64,000 nucleotides of DNA. Source: Sphingomonas kyeonggiensis (GTDB lineage: Bacteria > Pseudomonadota > Alphaproteobacteria > Sphingomonadales > Sphingomonadaceae). The translations under genes and the position numbers were made by a program. This document shows, piece by piece, positions 1 through 10,808 of this stretch. The stretch is taken from contig NZ_JACIEH010000003.1 in NCBI RefSeq assembly GCF_014196745.1, forward strand, positions 1,276,024-1,340,023. Direction: 5' to 3'. The notes below the pieces were generated by a model. The model saw nothing but the letters and a program-made list of their open reading frames with translations, did not search any database and had not been told where the DNA came from. The stretch's first letter is position 1, and every line of letters begins with the position of its first letter.

Positions 1-2431
1 CGGTGCCGCCCTGGTTGAGCCACTGGGTGTTCGCGGCGTTCCAGGTGCCGTCGCCGCCCTGCCAGTGCTGCAGCGTGTCGTCGCCAGGGATCAGCGACGG
101 GCTGATGAACAGGTCTACACTGCCGCCGCCGACCTGCAGCTCGTAATTGACGTTGCTGAGCCCGGGCGTGGTGCCGATCACCGCGGTGTTGCTGGTGATC
201 TGGTGGGTATAGGTGATCAACCGGTAATAGCCGATCCCCGCCGCACCATCGGCCGGGTTGCCGCTCTGGCTGAGGTTGATCGTGCCGTCGAGCGCGAGGT
301 CGCCGCCAGAGACGACGATCCGGTCGCTGATTCCGAACAAGGCCAGGCCGCCGGGTTGGCCCAGCTCGAAATCGAGATTGGCGCCCGCCGCGACCGTGAG
401 GCCACCGACGACGTTGAGCGTGCCGACCGAGTTGCCCGGGGCGAGACGGCCACCGCTTTGCACGGTCGTGCGGCCGATGGTGCCGGAGCCGCCAACTGTG
501 GCGCCGGAGGCCACGGTGACGCTCGAGCCGAGCCGGCCATTCACCACCAGCGTGCCGGCGTCGACAAAAGTCGTGCCGGTCAGCCAGGACGAATCCCCGG
601 TCAGAATGAGCCGTCCGGCGCCGGTCTTGTGCAGGTCGCCGGCGTCCACGAGCGTGCCGGCATAGCTGGCGTTGCCCGCCTGGTTGAACGTCAGCGAGGC
701 GCCGGCCAGGATCTTGGCGTTGCCGGTGAAGCCGCTCGCATCGGCGATCACGCCGCCCTGGTTGATCGACCAGTCGACCGAGGAACTGCCGGTCAGCGTG
801 ACCGTGCCGCCGCCCATCTTGAGCATGGTACCGGTGCCGGAGATCGTACCGGCATAGCTGCCGTCGAATGTCTGATTGAACGCCACGACGCTGGTGAGCG
901 GGGCGGAGGTGAAGGTCAGGTTGCCGCCCAGGCTGTTGGTGTCGCCGATCAGGTTGCCGCCGGTGATCCGCCAGTCCTGATCACCGGTGCCGGTGAGCGT
1001 CCAGGTGCTCGTCCCCGATTTCTCGAAGGTATCGAAGCCCAGATAATAGTTGAAGCTGGCAGTGGAGCCGATCTCCGTGACGTCGAAGGTCGAATCGGCG
1101 CTGCCACCCAGTGCCAAGACATTGTTGATGCCGCCGGCCTGGACCACGACGCCGCCATCCATATAGGAGCCTGCCCGCAGCTCGAGCCGGTTATTGTCGC
1201 CGTACAGGCCGATCGCAAGGTTGCGCTGCGACGATGCGTTCACGCCGCCACGGATGATGCCCGAATTGATGATCGTGGAGCCGCCATGCTCGGCACCCAC
1301 CACGCCCATGCCACCCGCGCCGACCCTGGTGCCGAACGCATAGCGTGGGCCACCCGCGCCGCCATTGATCTCGCCGGCATTGGTCAGCGTGACGGCCTGG
1401 CCATCCATCAGGCGCACGCCCGCGCCGCCCCTGCCGGTAGAATCACTGGGGTTGCCGCTGTTGTTGTAGCCGCCCCGGCCGCCGATGATGGTGCCCGTCG
1501 CGCTGTTCTCGACGGTGCCGCCCCAGGCCCGCACGCCGTCGCCGGCAGCACCGCCGCGGGAATAGCCATAGCCGCCTTCGCCGCCGGCGATCGCCCCTTC
1601 GTTGACCACCGTGCCGAGATTGCTGAGCACCGCGGTGCCACCGGTACCCCCGTCGGTGGTGAAGGTGCCGCCCTCGCCGCCTGTAACCTTGTTGCCGTTC
1701 CGGATCGTCAGCGTGCCGCCGTCATAGAGGAATATGCCGGCACCCGAGCCGCCATATTCCTGCCCGATGCCGCCGGTGATCGTGCTGAATGCACCGCCCG
1801 TGCCGCCATCGACCGTGACGCTGCCGCCACCCAGCAACACCAGCGCTGCGCCGCCGCCGCCGCCGCTGCCCTGGCCTGTACCGCTGCCGCCATTGCCGCC
1901 AACCACGTCATAACCCTGTGTCGTGACCTGGACATTGGCGCCGGTCAGCACGAGCCCCGCGCCGCCGCCGCCGGCCGAACCGCCCGTGCCCGTGCCGCCG
2001 TTGCTGCCCAGATAGTCGATCGCGAAGGCGAAATTGCCGGTGGCAGCGACCACATTGCCGGCGCCGCCATCGCCGCCCGTCGCACCGGCGCTATTGCCGC
2101 CCGCGCCGCCGCCGCCGGCAGCGACGTCATTGGGGGTGCCGGGCTGGCCGCCCGCGCCCCCGCCCGAGCCGATGCCGCCTGCCGACGCCGTGTCACCCGG
2201 GGTCTGCGCGGCCGAACCGCCAGTGCCCCTGCTGGCGCCGCCGCCGCCGCCGCCGATGCCGCCCTGTCCAATGGTTCGGCCGGTGATCCAGGCGCCGTTA
2301 CCGCCGCCCTGCGTGATCTGCTGGGCATGCGCCATCGAAGGCGCCAGGCTGATCGCCACGGCGAGCGCCGCCAGCGAAGCCGAACCGCGAACCAGACGCG
2401 CCGAACGTGCCTTGAGAAACTGATGCTGCAT
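1..2431 (-). CDS. Autotransporter-type adhesin with glycine-rich and PATR repeats (3' part beyond window)
   Basis: The minus frame is open from an ATG at 2431 to the window edge (810 codons), so the C-terminus is missing. The N-terminus is a signal peptide with a basic head (KARSARLVRG), a hydrophobic core and an AHA|QQ-type cleavage site near residue 37. A long glycine-rich stretch follows (about residues 40-270), of the kind seen in sphingomonad surface proteins. From about residue 535 there are units that read like autotransporter-associated beta-strand repeats (PATR), for example KTGAGRLILTG followed by DAGTLVVNG and SGGRLAPGNSVGTL. Such repeats form the passenger beta-helix of type V secreted adhesins. 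I expect an autotransporter beta-barrel beyond position 1, but it is not visible. Substrate and function are unknown. A long plus-strand open frame over the same DNA is a compositional shadow. Confidence 0.85.
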   Translation of the reverse strand, partial: MQHQFLKARSARLVRGSASLAALAVAISLAPSMAHAQQITQGGGNGAWITGRTIGQGGIGGGGGGASRGTGGSAAQTPGDTASAGGIGSGGGAGGQPGTPNDVAAGGGGAGGNSAGATGGDGGAGNVVAATGNFAFAIDYLGSNGGTGTGGSAGGGGAGLVLTGANVQVTTQGYDVVGGNGGSGTGQGSGGGGGAALVLLGGGSVTVDGGTGGAFSTITGGIGQEYGGSGAGIFLYDGGTLTIRNGNKVTGGEGGTFTTDGGTGGTAVLSNLGTVVNEGAIAGGEGGYGYSRGGAAGDGVRAWGGTVENSATGTIIGGRGGYNNSGNPSDSTGRGGAGVRLMDGQAVTLTNAGEINGGAGGPRYAFGTRVGAGGMGVVGAEHGGSTIINSGIIRGGVNASSQRNLAIGLYGDNNRLELRAGSYMDGGVVVQAGGINNVLALGGSADSTFDVTEIGSTASFNYYLGFDTFEKSGTSTWTLTGTGDQDWRITGGNLIGDTNSLGGNLTFTSAPLTSVVAFNQTFDGSYAGTISGTGTMLKMGGGTVTLTGSSSVDWSINQGGVIADASGFTGNAKILAGASLTFNQAGNASYAGTLVDAGDLHKTGAGRLILTGDSSWLTGTTFVDAGTLVVNGRLGSSVTVASGATVGGSGTIGRTTVQSGGRLAPGNSVGTLNVVGGLTVAAGANLDFELGQPGGLALFGISDRIVVSGGDLALDGTINLSQSGNPADGAAGIGYYRLITYTHQITSNTAVIGTTPGLSNVNYELQVGGGSVDLFISPSLIPGDDTLQHWQGGDGTWNAANTQWLNQGGT

Positions 2432-2604
2432 GGCCCACCCCGATGGCGACCCGTCTCGCCGGGCCGGAATTGCATGTTGAAAGTCGGAGCCAGGTCGCCG
2501 CGGTTCCCCGGACCGGCGGCGATGGCCCGGCCGGCGCTTGCCACGGGGGTGCGGCGGCTCACTATGCGATTCCGGCATGAATGCGCGGAGGTGGACGGGG
2601 GAGG

Positions 2605-3597
2605 CTAGTGCGCGTTCCTGCGCAGCGTATCGGAGGGGCGCTCGCCGAAGCGCAGGCGATAGGCCTGGGCGAAGCGGCCGAGTTCCCAGAAGCCGTAATG
2701 CATCGCGACGCTGGTGATCAGCGTGCCGGCCGGGTCCGAAGCCAGCAGGGTCGCCCGCACCCGGTCGAGCCGGCGGTTGCGGGTATAGTGCATCGCGCTC
2801 TCGCCCAGGAACTCCTGGCAGGCGAGGTTGAGCGTGCGCTGCGGCACGCCCACGGCCGCGCAGATCGCGCCCAGCGAGAGCATCTCCTCCGGCCGCTCCT
2901 CCACCACGCGCTCGAACCGGGCGACGATGTCGCGGTGGCGGCCGAGCGCGGCGCGGTCGGCGCTCACCCGGCCGTGGGCGAGGCAGGCGAGCAGGCTGTC
3001 GAGGATGGTGCCGGAGAGCGCCTTTGCCGGCTGCGGCGCATCGACGATCCACGGCGTGTCGCGGATCACCTCGGCCATGTCGCGCATCAGGGCGGTGAGC
3101 CGGGCCAGCGCGGCCTCGGGGGCGTGGAACATCCGGTCGTCGTCGAGCGGCACGCCGTGGTCGGTCCCGATCAGGTCGGGCGCGTGGCCGGCGAGCACGT
3201 CGAACGGCATGGCGACGATGCCGAACGCCCAGGGCATGCCGGCGGGAGAGCCGGTTACGGTCCGCTCGTCGGGGCGGAAATGGAAGATGCGCCGGCCGAA
3301 CAGCTTCCGGCCCGAGACCTGGCGGACGATGCCGGGCTCGGTGGCGAACATGAAGGTGTGGACGTTCGGGATGGCGGCGGTCTGCGGGATGCCGCGGGCG
3401 AACTTGCCGATGCCGATGTTGAGCCCGTCGAAAACGGCGCGGGCGAGCATCGCGTGGAAATTGCCACCGGCGGCGCCGAGGGGGCTCGGACTGCTCCCCG
3501 AGTTGATCCCGCCGATCGCCGATGCCATCGCGTCCGGATCGGAGAAGGTACCGAAATAGCTTCGGGAAGCAGTTCCGGTTCGGGGATCGGGCGACAT
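2605..3597 (-). CDS. AraC-family transcriptional regulator
   Basis: The C-terminal ~100 residues form the double helix-turn-helix of AraC/XylS regulators: SLGAICAAVGVPQRTLNLACQEFLG, then ITSVAMHYGFWELGRFAQAYR and a terminal FGERPSDTLRR. The N-terminal ~220 residues are an effector-type domain I cannot assign to a ligand. The gene is divergent from the MaoC-like hydratase gene at 3672, with a 6-bp inverted repeat between them, so control of that gene and of itself is a reasonable inference. The start is uncertain: ATG at 3597 gives an N-terminus beginning MSPDPRTG; ATGs at 3636 and 3684 are also in frame, and none has a convincing ribosome binding site. Starting at 3684 would overlap the divergent gene. 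Confidence 0.85.
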   Translation of the reverse strand: MSPDPRTGTASRSYFGTFSDPDAMASAIGGINSGSSPSPLGAAGGNFHAMLARAVFDGLNIGIGKFARGIPQTAAIPNVHTFMFATEPGIVRQVSGRKLFGRRIFHFRPDERTVTGSPAGMPWAFGIVAMPFDVLAGHAPDLIGTDHGVPLDDDRMFHAPEAALARLTALMRDMAEVIRDTPWIVDAPQPAKALSGTILDSLLACLAHGRVSADRAALGRHRDIVARFERVVEERPEEMLSLGAICAAVGVPQRTLNLACQEFLGESAMHYTRNRRLDRVRATLLASDPAGTLITSVAMHYGFWELGRFAQAYRLRFGERPSDTLRRNAH

Positions 3598-3638
3598 CGT
3601 TACGGGGGTAGCCCTGTCCTGCGGTCTTGCCAACATAT

Positions 3639-3656
3639 GTGGGGCGCACTCCCCAC
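3639..3656. promoter_or_regulatory. Inverted repeat in divergent AraC/MaoC promoter region
   Basis: GTGGGG and CCCCAC form a perfect 6-bp inverted repeat with a 6-nt spacer in the 74-bp gap between the AraC-type gene (start 3597) and the MaoC-like gene (start 3672). An operator is the natural reading. A short hairpin is the alternative. If the regulator started at 3684 or 3636 this site would lie inside or at the start of its coding region. Confidence 0.35.
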
Positions 3657-3671
3657 GGACAAGGAGAGGCA

Positions 3672-4124
3672 ATGGCCGGCGCACTTTTTCTCGAGGATCT
3701 GGCGGTGGGGCAGGTCTGGCATGGCGGCCCGATCGAGATGCGCGAGGCCGACATCGTCCGCTTCGCCAGCGAGTTCGATCCGCAGCCCATGCACATCGAC
3801 GTGGATGCGGCAGGGAAGGGACGCTTCGGCGGCCTGATCGCCAGCGGCTGGCATGTCGCCGCCCTGGTGATGCGCGATTTCGTGGACAAGGCGCCGTTCG
3901 GCGACACGCCCATGCTCGGACTGAAGGTCGACGACCTGCAATGGCGCCATCCGGTGCGCCCCGGCGACGTCCTCTCGGTCACGCGCGAGATCGTCGACGT
4001 CACCCGATCGCGCAGCAAGCCCGACCGGGGTGTCGTGTCGATGCGGATGACCGTGGCCAATCAGGATGCCGTGGTCGTGATGTCCTTCCTCAACCTGATC
4101 CAGGTCCCCGCACGCACGGTGTGA
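3672..4124 (+). CDS. MaoC-like (R)-specific hydratase / dehydratase
   Basis: A 150-residue single hot-dog domain protein. The segment with FASEFDPQPMHID, then FGGLIASGWH, is the hydratase signature of the MaoC/PhaJ family (catalytic Asp and His in the DxQxxH-type motif, here D-P-Q-P-M-H). These enzymes hydrate or dehydrate enoyl-CoA or related thioesters in the cytosol. The exact substrate cannot be told. The start at 3672 is fixed by AAGGAGAGG just upstream; a longer frame from 3627 would run over the divergent promoter. The gene stands alone, convergent with the czc operon. Confidence 0.9.
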   Translation: MAGALFLEDLAVGQVWHGGPIEMREADIVRFASEFDPQPMHIDVDAAGKGRFGGLIASGWHVAALVMRDFVDKAPFGDTPMLGLKVDDLQWRHPVRPGDVLSVTREIVDVTRSRSKPDRGVVSMRMTVANQDAVVVMSFLNLIQVPARTV

Positions 4125-4139
4125 GCGGCGGGGACCTGG
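4100..4139. terminator. Hairpin across the MaoC stop codon (bidirectional terminator)
   Basis: CCAGGTCCCCGC at 4100-4111 and GCGGGGACCTGG at 4128-4139 are a perfect 12-bp inverted repeat around a 16-nt loop that contains the MaoC stop codon. It lies in the 34-bp convergent gap with czcA. There is no long T-tract, so it is terminator-like rather than a canonical intrinsic terminator. Confidence 0.5.
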
Positions 4140-4158
4140 GGATTGGAGGGGTGGTCGG

Positions 4159-7385
<3,227 letters not shown>

Positions 7386-7389
<4 letters not shown>

Positions 7390-8606
7390 TCCTCGCCCCC
7401 CATATTCTTCTCCAGCTCGGCCTTGAGCAGGAAGGCGTTGGCCGTCGCGACCGGCGTGCCCGCCGCGAGGCCCGAGACGATCTCCGCCATGCCGGCGCTG
7501 CGCGTGCCGACCTGGACCGTCCGGGCGCGGAAGCCCTTGGGCGTGCGGACGAACACCACGGTCCGCGCGCCGATCGTCTGCACCGCGTCCTGCGGCACGG
7601 TAACCGCGCTGGACGGCGCACCTTCGATGCGCGTGAAGACGCGCGCCTGCACCAGCTGGCCCGGCACGACCAGGCTCGATCCGTCGCCCGGCGCGATGAC
7701 GATCGTCGCCTGGCGGGTCCGTGGATCGACCACGCCGATCGCGGAGCGCACCGTGGCGTCGACCTTGGTGCCGTCATTGGCGGTCAGCTCCACCTTGTCG
7801 CCTGCGCGGACCCGGGCGGCATCGGCCGGCGGCACGCTCGCGGTAACCTGGAGCCGGCCGGGATCGGCCAGGCGGAACAGCTCGGTCTCGGCGTTGACGA
7901 AGGTGCCGAGGCTCGCCGGCGCCGCGGTGATGCGGCCCGAGATCGGGCTGACCACCGCGACCGAACGGCCATCGCTGGTCACCCGCGCGGTGCTGCCCGC
8001 GGCGCTTGCCCGGCGCAGATCGGCTTCCGCGACGCCCAGATTGGCCTCGGCGGTCTCCAGATCGGCGCGGGGGCTGACGCCCTGCTTGAACAGCAGCCGT
8101 TCGCGTTCGAGCTGCCGCCTGGCGAGCGTCACGCGGGCGGCCGCGGCGCTGCGATCGGCGGTAATTGCGGACGCCTCCCGGCTCTCCAGCAGCGCGATCG
8201 TCTCGCCCTGGCGAACGGAATCGCCGATCCGCCTGAAGATGCGCGTGACCGTACCGGCGGCGCGCGCCGTCAGCACGGCTTCCGCGTCGGGGCTGGCCTC
8301 CACGGTGGCGGAAGCGAGGACGATGGCGGAGGCGGTGCCGGCAGTCGCCGGAGCGACCAGGATGCCGGAAGCCTTGATGCCGTTCGCGTCGATCGCGATC
8401 TCGCCGCCGGGGTTGGCGGGCGCTTCGGCCTCGGCTTCGGCTTCGGCTTCGGCTTCGGCTTCGGCTTCGGCTTCCGTGGCCGGTGCGGGCGTGGCGGGAC
8501 CCGTGAGCCTGGCGACGGCGAAGCCACCGGCCGCCGCGAGGACGAGGCCGATCGCGGCGCCGGCGTACAGCCTGCTCCGCCCGCCGTTAGAGTTGTCGTG
8601 GTTCAT
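7386..8606 (-). CDS. czcB: RND periplasmic adaptor (membrane fusion protein), CzcB family
   Basis: 406 residues. An N-terminal membrane anchor (residues ~12-35) is followed by an unusual run of nine Glu-Ala dipeptides, then the adaptor body: a barrel-sandwich lipoyl-like hairpin (AAGTVTRIFRRIGDSVRQGETIALLES), a coiled-coil hairpin (~residues 150-205), a second lipoyl half (VVSPISGRITAAPASLGTFV) and beta-barrel domains. It links the CzcA pump to the CzcC channel in the periplasm. It lies between czcC and czcA with 4-bp overlaps on both sides, a tightly coupled operon. The metal is not shown by the sequence. The acidic run could bind cations, but it may just be a flexible linker. Confidence 0.93.
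8422..8475 (-). repeat. Hexanucleotide microsatellite coding (Glu-Ala)9 in czcB
   Basis: Nine consecutive 6-bp units (GCTTCG on the plus strand, with one GCCTCG and one terminal GCTTCC variant) encode nine Glu-Ala pairs just after the membrane anchor of the adaptor. The unit is a multiple of three, so slippage would change linker length without breaking the frame. Confidence 0.95.
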
Positions 8607-9865
8607 TGGATCATGTCTCCGGTGACGGTGCGGCCCTGCAGGCGGGCCAGCTGCGCGATGAGGTCGAAGCGGGCAGCTTCCGCATCGACGACGATGGCGC
8701 GCGCTTCGCCGAGCCCGTGGCGGGCGTTCAGCAGTTCGACGAGGGGGGATTTGCCCGAATCATAGGCGATCCGGGCGAGCCGATAGGTTTCCTGCGCGGT
8801 CTCCTGCGCTTCGCCGGCCGCGGCGAGACGGGCCTCGGCGGCGGCGATCTGGCTGTTCGCGGCGCGTCCGGCCCCGAGCAGGTCGTTGCGGAGCAGTGCC
8901 AGCCGGGCCTCGGCGGCGCGAACCTCCGCATCGGCCGCGGCGATATTGCCCTTGTTCCGGTCGAAGAGGTTGAGCGGCAGCGAGACGCCGGCGACCAGCG
9001 CCTCCGCCCGGTCCGTCTCGAGCCTGCGTACGCCGAAGGTGCCCGTGATGTCCGGCCGCGCGCGCTTGCGTTCGCTGACGGCACGCAGCCTGGCTGCATG
9101 CACTTCCGCCTCGGCCGCCCGATAGGCGGGGCTGCTCGTCGGATCGAGCGTGCCGAAGGTGAAGCCCTCGCGTGCCTTGTCGAGCAGCGATTCGGGCAGG
9201 CTCGCATAGAGCGTGTCCGCTCCGGCCATCGCGGAGAGCCGGGCATAGGCGGCGATCCGGTTGGCGCGGGCGACTTCCCGCTCGGCCTTGGCGACCTGCG
9301 CCGCCGACTCCGCCTGGATCGAACGCAGGTTCGCCTCGCGGCCGGCACCGACCAGGAGGCGGGTGGCGTCGAGCACCGCGCCGGCTTCCTCCAGCTCGTC
9401 CTCGGCCAGCCCGACCCGCCGCTCGGCGATCTCGGCCGCGGCATAGGCGCGCGCCAGTTCATAGGCGAAGGCGATGCGCGTATCGCGCGACCGTGCTTCG
9501 GCCGCGCTCACCCCGGCTTCGCCCGCTGCGATGCGGGCCTTGCGCTTGCCGCCCAGTTCGATCGGGTGGTTGTACTGCACCGTCGTCTCGGCGCGGCCGA
9601 GCCCGGAATAGGGCGAGGTGCCGATGATGTTCTCGGTCAGCAGGCTGATCGAGGGATTGGGCCGGGCGCGGGCCTGCTCGGCAAGGCCTTGCGCGCGCGC
9701 GACGTCTGCGGCGGCTTCGGCGAGCTGCGGCGCATTCTCCGCATTGTGGAGCAATTGCGCATAGGTGGGTGCCGCCTGCGCGAACGCAGCGGCGGGCACC
9801 ATGGCAATTGCCATGGCGATGGCGGCAGGCAGCACAAGCGTGCGCCTGCCCGAACGGGCTATCAT
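8603..9865 (-). CDS. czcC: Outer-membrane efflux channel, CzcC/TolC family
   Basis: 420 residues with a signal peptide ending AFA|QAAP and two outer-membrane-efflux-protein repeats rich in long Ala/Arg/Glu helices (about residues 35-210 and 225-410). This is the TolC fold: a 12-strand barrel continued by a periplasmic helical tunnel. It is the first gene of the czc operon and overlaps czcB by 4 bp. The ATG at 9865 has AGGGGAA upstream at good spacing. Confidence 0.92.
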   Translation of the reverse strand: MIARSGRRTLVLPAAIAMAIAMVPAAAFAQAAPTYAQLLHNAENAPQLAEAAADVARAQGLAEQARARPNPSISLLTENIIGTSPYSGLGRAETTVQYNHPIELGGKRKARIAAGEAGVSAAEARSRDTRIAFAYELARAYAAAEIAERRVGLAEDELEEAGAVLDATRLLVGAGREANLRSIQAESAAQVAKAEREVARANRIAAYARLSAMAGADTLYASLPESLLDKAREGFTFGTLDPTSSPAYRAAEAEVHAARLRAVSERKRARPDITGTFGVRRLETDRAEALVAGVSLPLNLFDRNKGNIAAADAEVRAAEARLALLRNDLLGAGRAANSQIAAAEARLAAAGEAQETAQETYRLARIAYDSGKSPLVELLNARHGLGEARAIVVDAEAARFDLIAQLARLQGRTVTGDMIQ

Positions 9866-9919
9866 GTTGGTTCCCCTGGAGACTGAAGGAATGGGGCCGC
9901 CGAAAGGGCGGCGCGGTCC

Positions 9920-10282
9920 TCAGGCTCTGGGCGGTCGCAGGATGGAGGTTTCGGGCTGGCGGAGCGCGAAGCGATCTGTTGCCACGTGCCACTGTGCGGA
10001 AAGAATCGGCGGCGCGCTGGCCACCGTCGTGTCCGCGGGGAGGCCTATGCCGTGCAACCCGGCATGGGCGGCGAGGTGATCGAGATTGCCGCCCGCATCC
10101 TCGCCGGGATGATCGGCATGGCTCTGCGCGGACACGGTCTCGGGGAAGTGCACGTCGGGGTGCATCTCGTGCCAGCCGGTCAGCACCGACATGCTGAACA
10201 CGGCGATCAGGCCGAGCAGGACCGCAAGCGCCCCATGCGTGCCGCGCACGCGGGAGGGAAGCAAGGCGCGCCTGGACCGCAT
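9920..10282 (-). CDS. Small membrane-anchored His-rich protein upstream of czcC
   Basis: 120 residues: a basic N-terminus, one transmembrane segment (ALAVLLGLIAVFSMSVLTG, residues ~19-36) and a His/Asp-rich extracytoplasmic part (WHEMHPDVHFPE, SHADHP, LDHLAAHAGLHG). The histidines make a metal-binding or metal-sensing role beside the czc genes plausible, but this is inference. It is 54 bp upstream of czcC in the same direction, so probably in the operon. A longer open frame exists upstream, but it reads antisense through tRNA-Leu; the ATG at 10282 is the sensible start, without a strong ribosome binding site. Confidence 0.6.
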   Translation of the reverse strand: MRSRRALLPSRVRGTHGALAVLLGLIAVFSMSVLTGWHEMHPDVHFPETVSAQSHADHPGEDAGGNLDHLAAHAGLHGIGLPADTTVASAPPILSAQWHVATDRFALRQPETSILRPPRA

Positions 10283-10512
10283 GCCCTGCGGGATAGGGGA
10301 GTCTGCAGAAGGCCGCAAGCTTGTCGCCGCCGGGCCATTTCGCGTGCGGCTCGCCGCCGGGATCGCTGGCCGGGGCGGCACCTGGTCACGGCAGTGACCG
10401 GGCCGGCAGCCCGCAGGCGGCTGGCGCTCCCTTTGCGGCTTTGGCCAGGGCCCGGCCTTGTGCGGCGGCGACGAAAAAATGATGCAGATGCACAAAATGC
10501 CCAATGGGGCGG

Positions 10513-10541
10513 TTGACAGCCCAAGGGCACCCCCGTAGAGG
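10513..10541 (+). promoter_or_regulatory. Putative sigma-70 promoter of tRNA-Leu
   Basis: A consensus TTGACA at 10513-10518 and TAGAGG at 10536-10541 are separated by 17 nt and end 16 nt before the mature tRNA 5' end. The -35 is perfect and the -10 weak. Confidence 0.55.
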
Positions 10542-10557
10542 CGCTCGCCTACCCCGT

Positions 10558-10644
10558 GCCCAGATGGCGGAATTGGTAGACGCACCAGCTTCAGGTGCTG
10601 GCGCTCGCAAGGGCGTGGAGGTTCGAGTCCTCTTCTGGGCACCA
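10558..10644 (+). tRNA. tRNA-Leu (anticodon CAG)
   Basis: The acceptor arms GCCCAGA (10558-10564) and TCTGGGC (10634-10640) pair perfectly, and ACCA follows, so the CCA end is encoded. The anticodon stem CCAGC/GCTGG encloses the loop TTCAGGT with anticodon CAG at 10592-10594. The T arm contains GTTCGAGTCC. The long variable arm is that of a class II tRNA. An integrase gene starts 164 bp downstream, so the 3' end is the likely attB/attL site. Confidence 0.97.
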
Positions 10645-10744
10645 TTTTCCCAGTCCGGTGACGTCCATGAGCGTCGCGTAAGTGGCTGGGTAAAAAACCT
10701 TTTTTCAAATATCTTTCCGACGGGATTTGGGCGGGTCCGCCGAC

Positions 10745-10766
10745 ATACCACCAATTTTGGTGGTAT
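10745..10766. promoter_or_regulatory. Perfect 10-bp palindrome upstream of integrase
   Basis: ATACCACCAA, two T residues, then TTGGTGGTAT: a 22-bp perfect inverted repeat, 43 bp before the integrase ATG and about 100 bp after tRNA-Leu. It may be an operator for the integrase promoter or an arm-type/core recombination site. Which one cannot be decided from sequence. Confidence 0.6.
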
Positions 10767-10808
10767 AAATCGGCCGTGGATTCGCCCGTTTTCGGACGGA
10801 GATACCAC

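Noticed and set aside
65..2608. Long plus-strand open frame over the first 2.5 kb
   Set aside because: It is the complement of the glycine-rich autotransporter gene. GC-rich Gly/Ala/Thr codons give open antisense frames, and the translation has no domain character; the minus frame has a signal peptide and PATR repeats.
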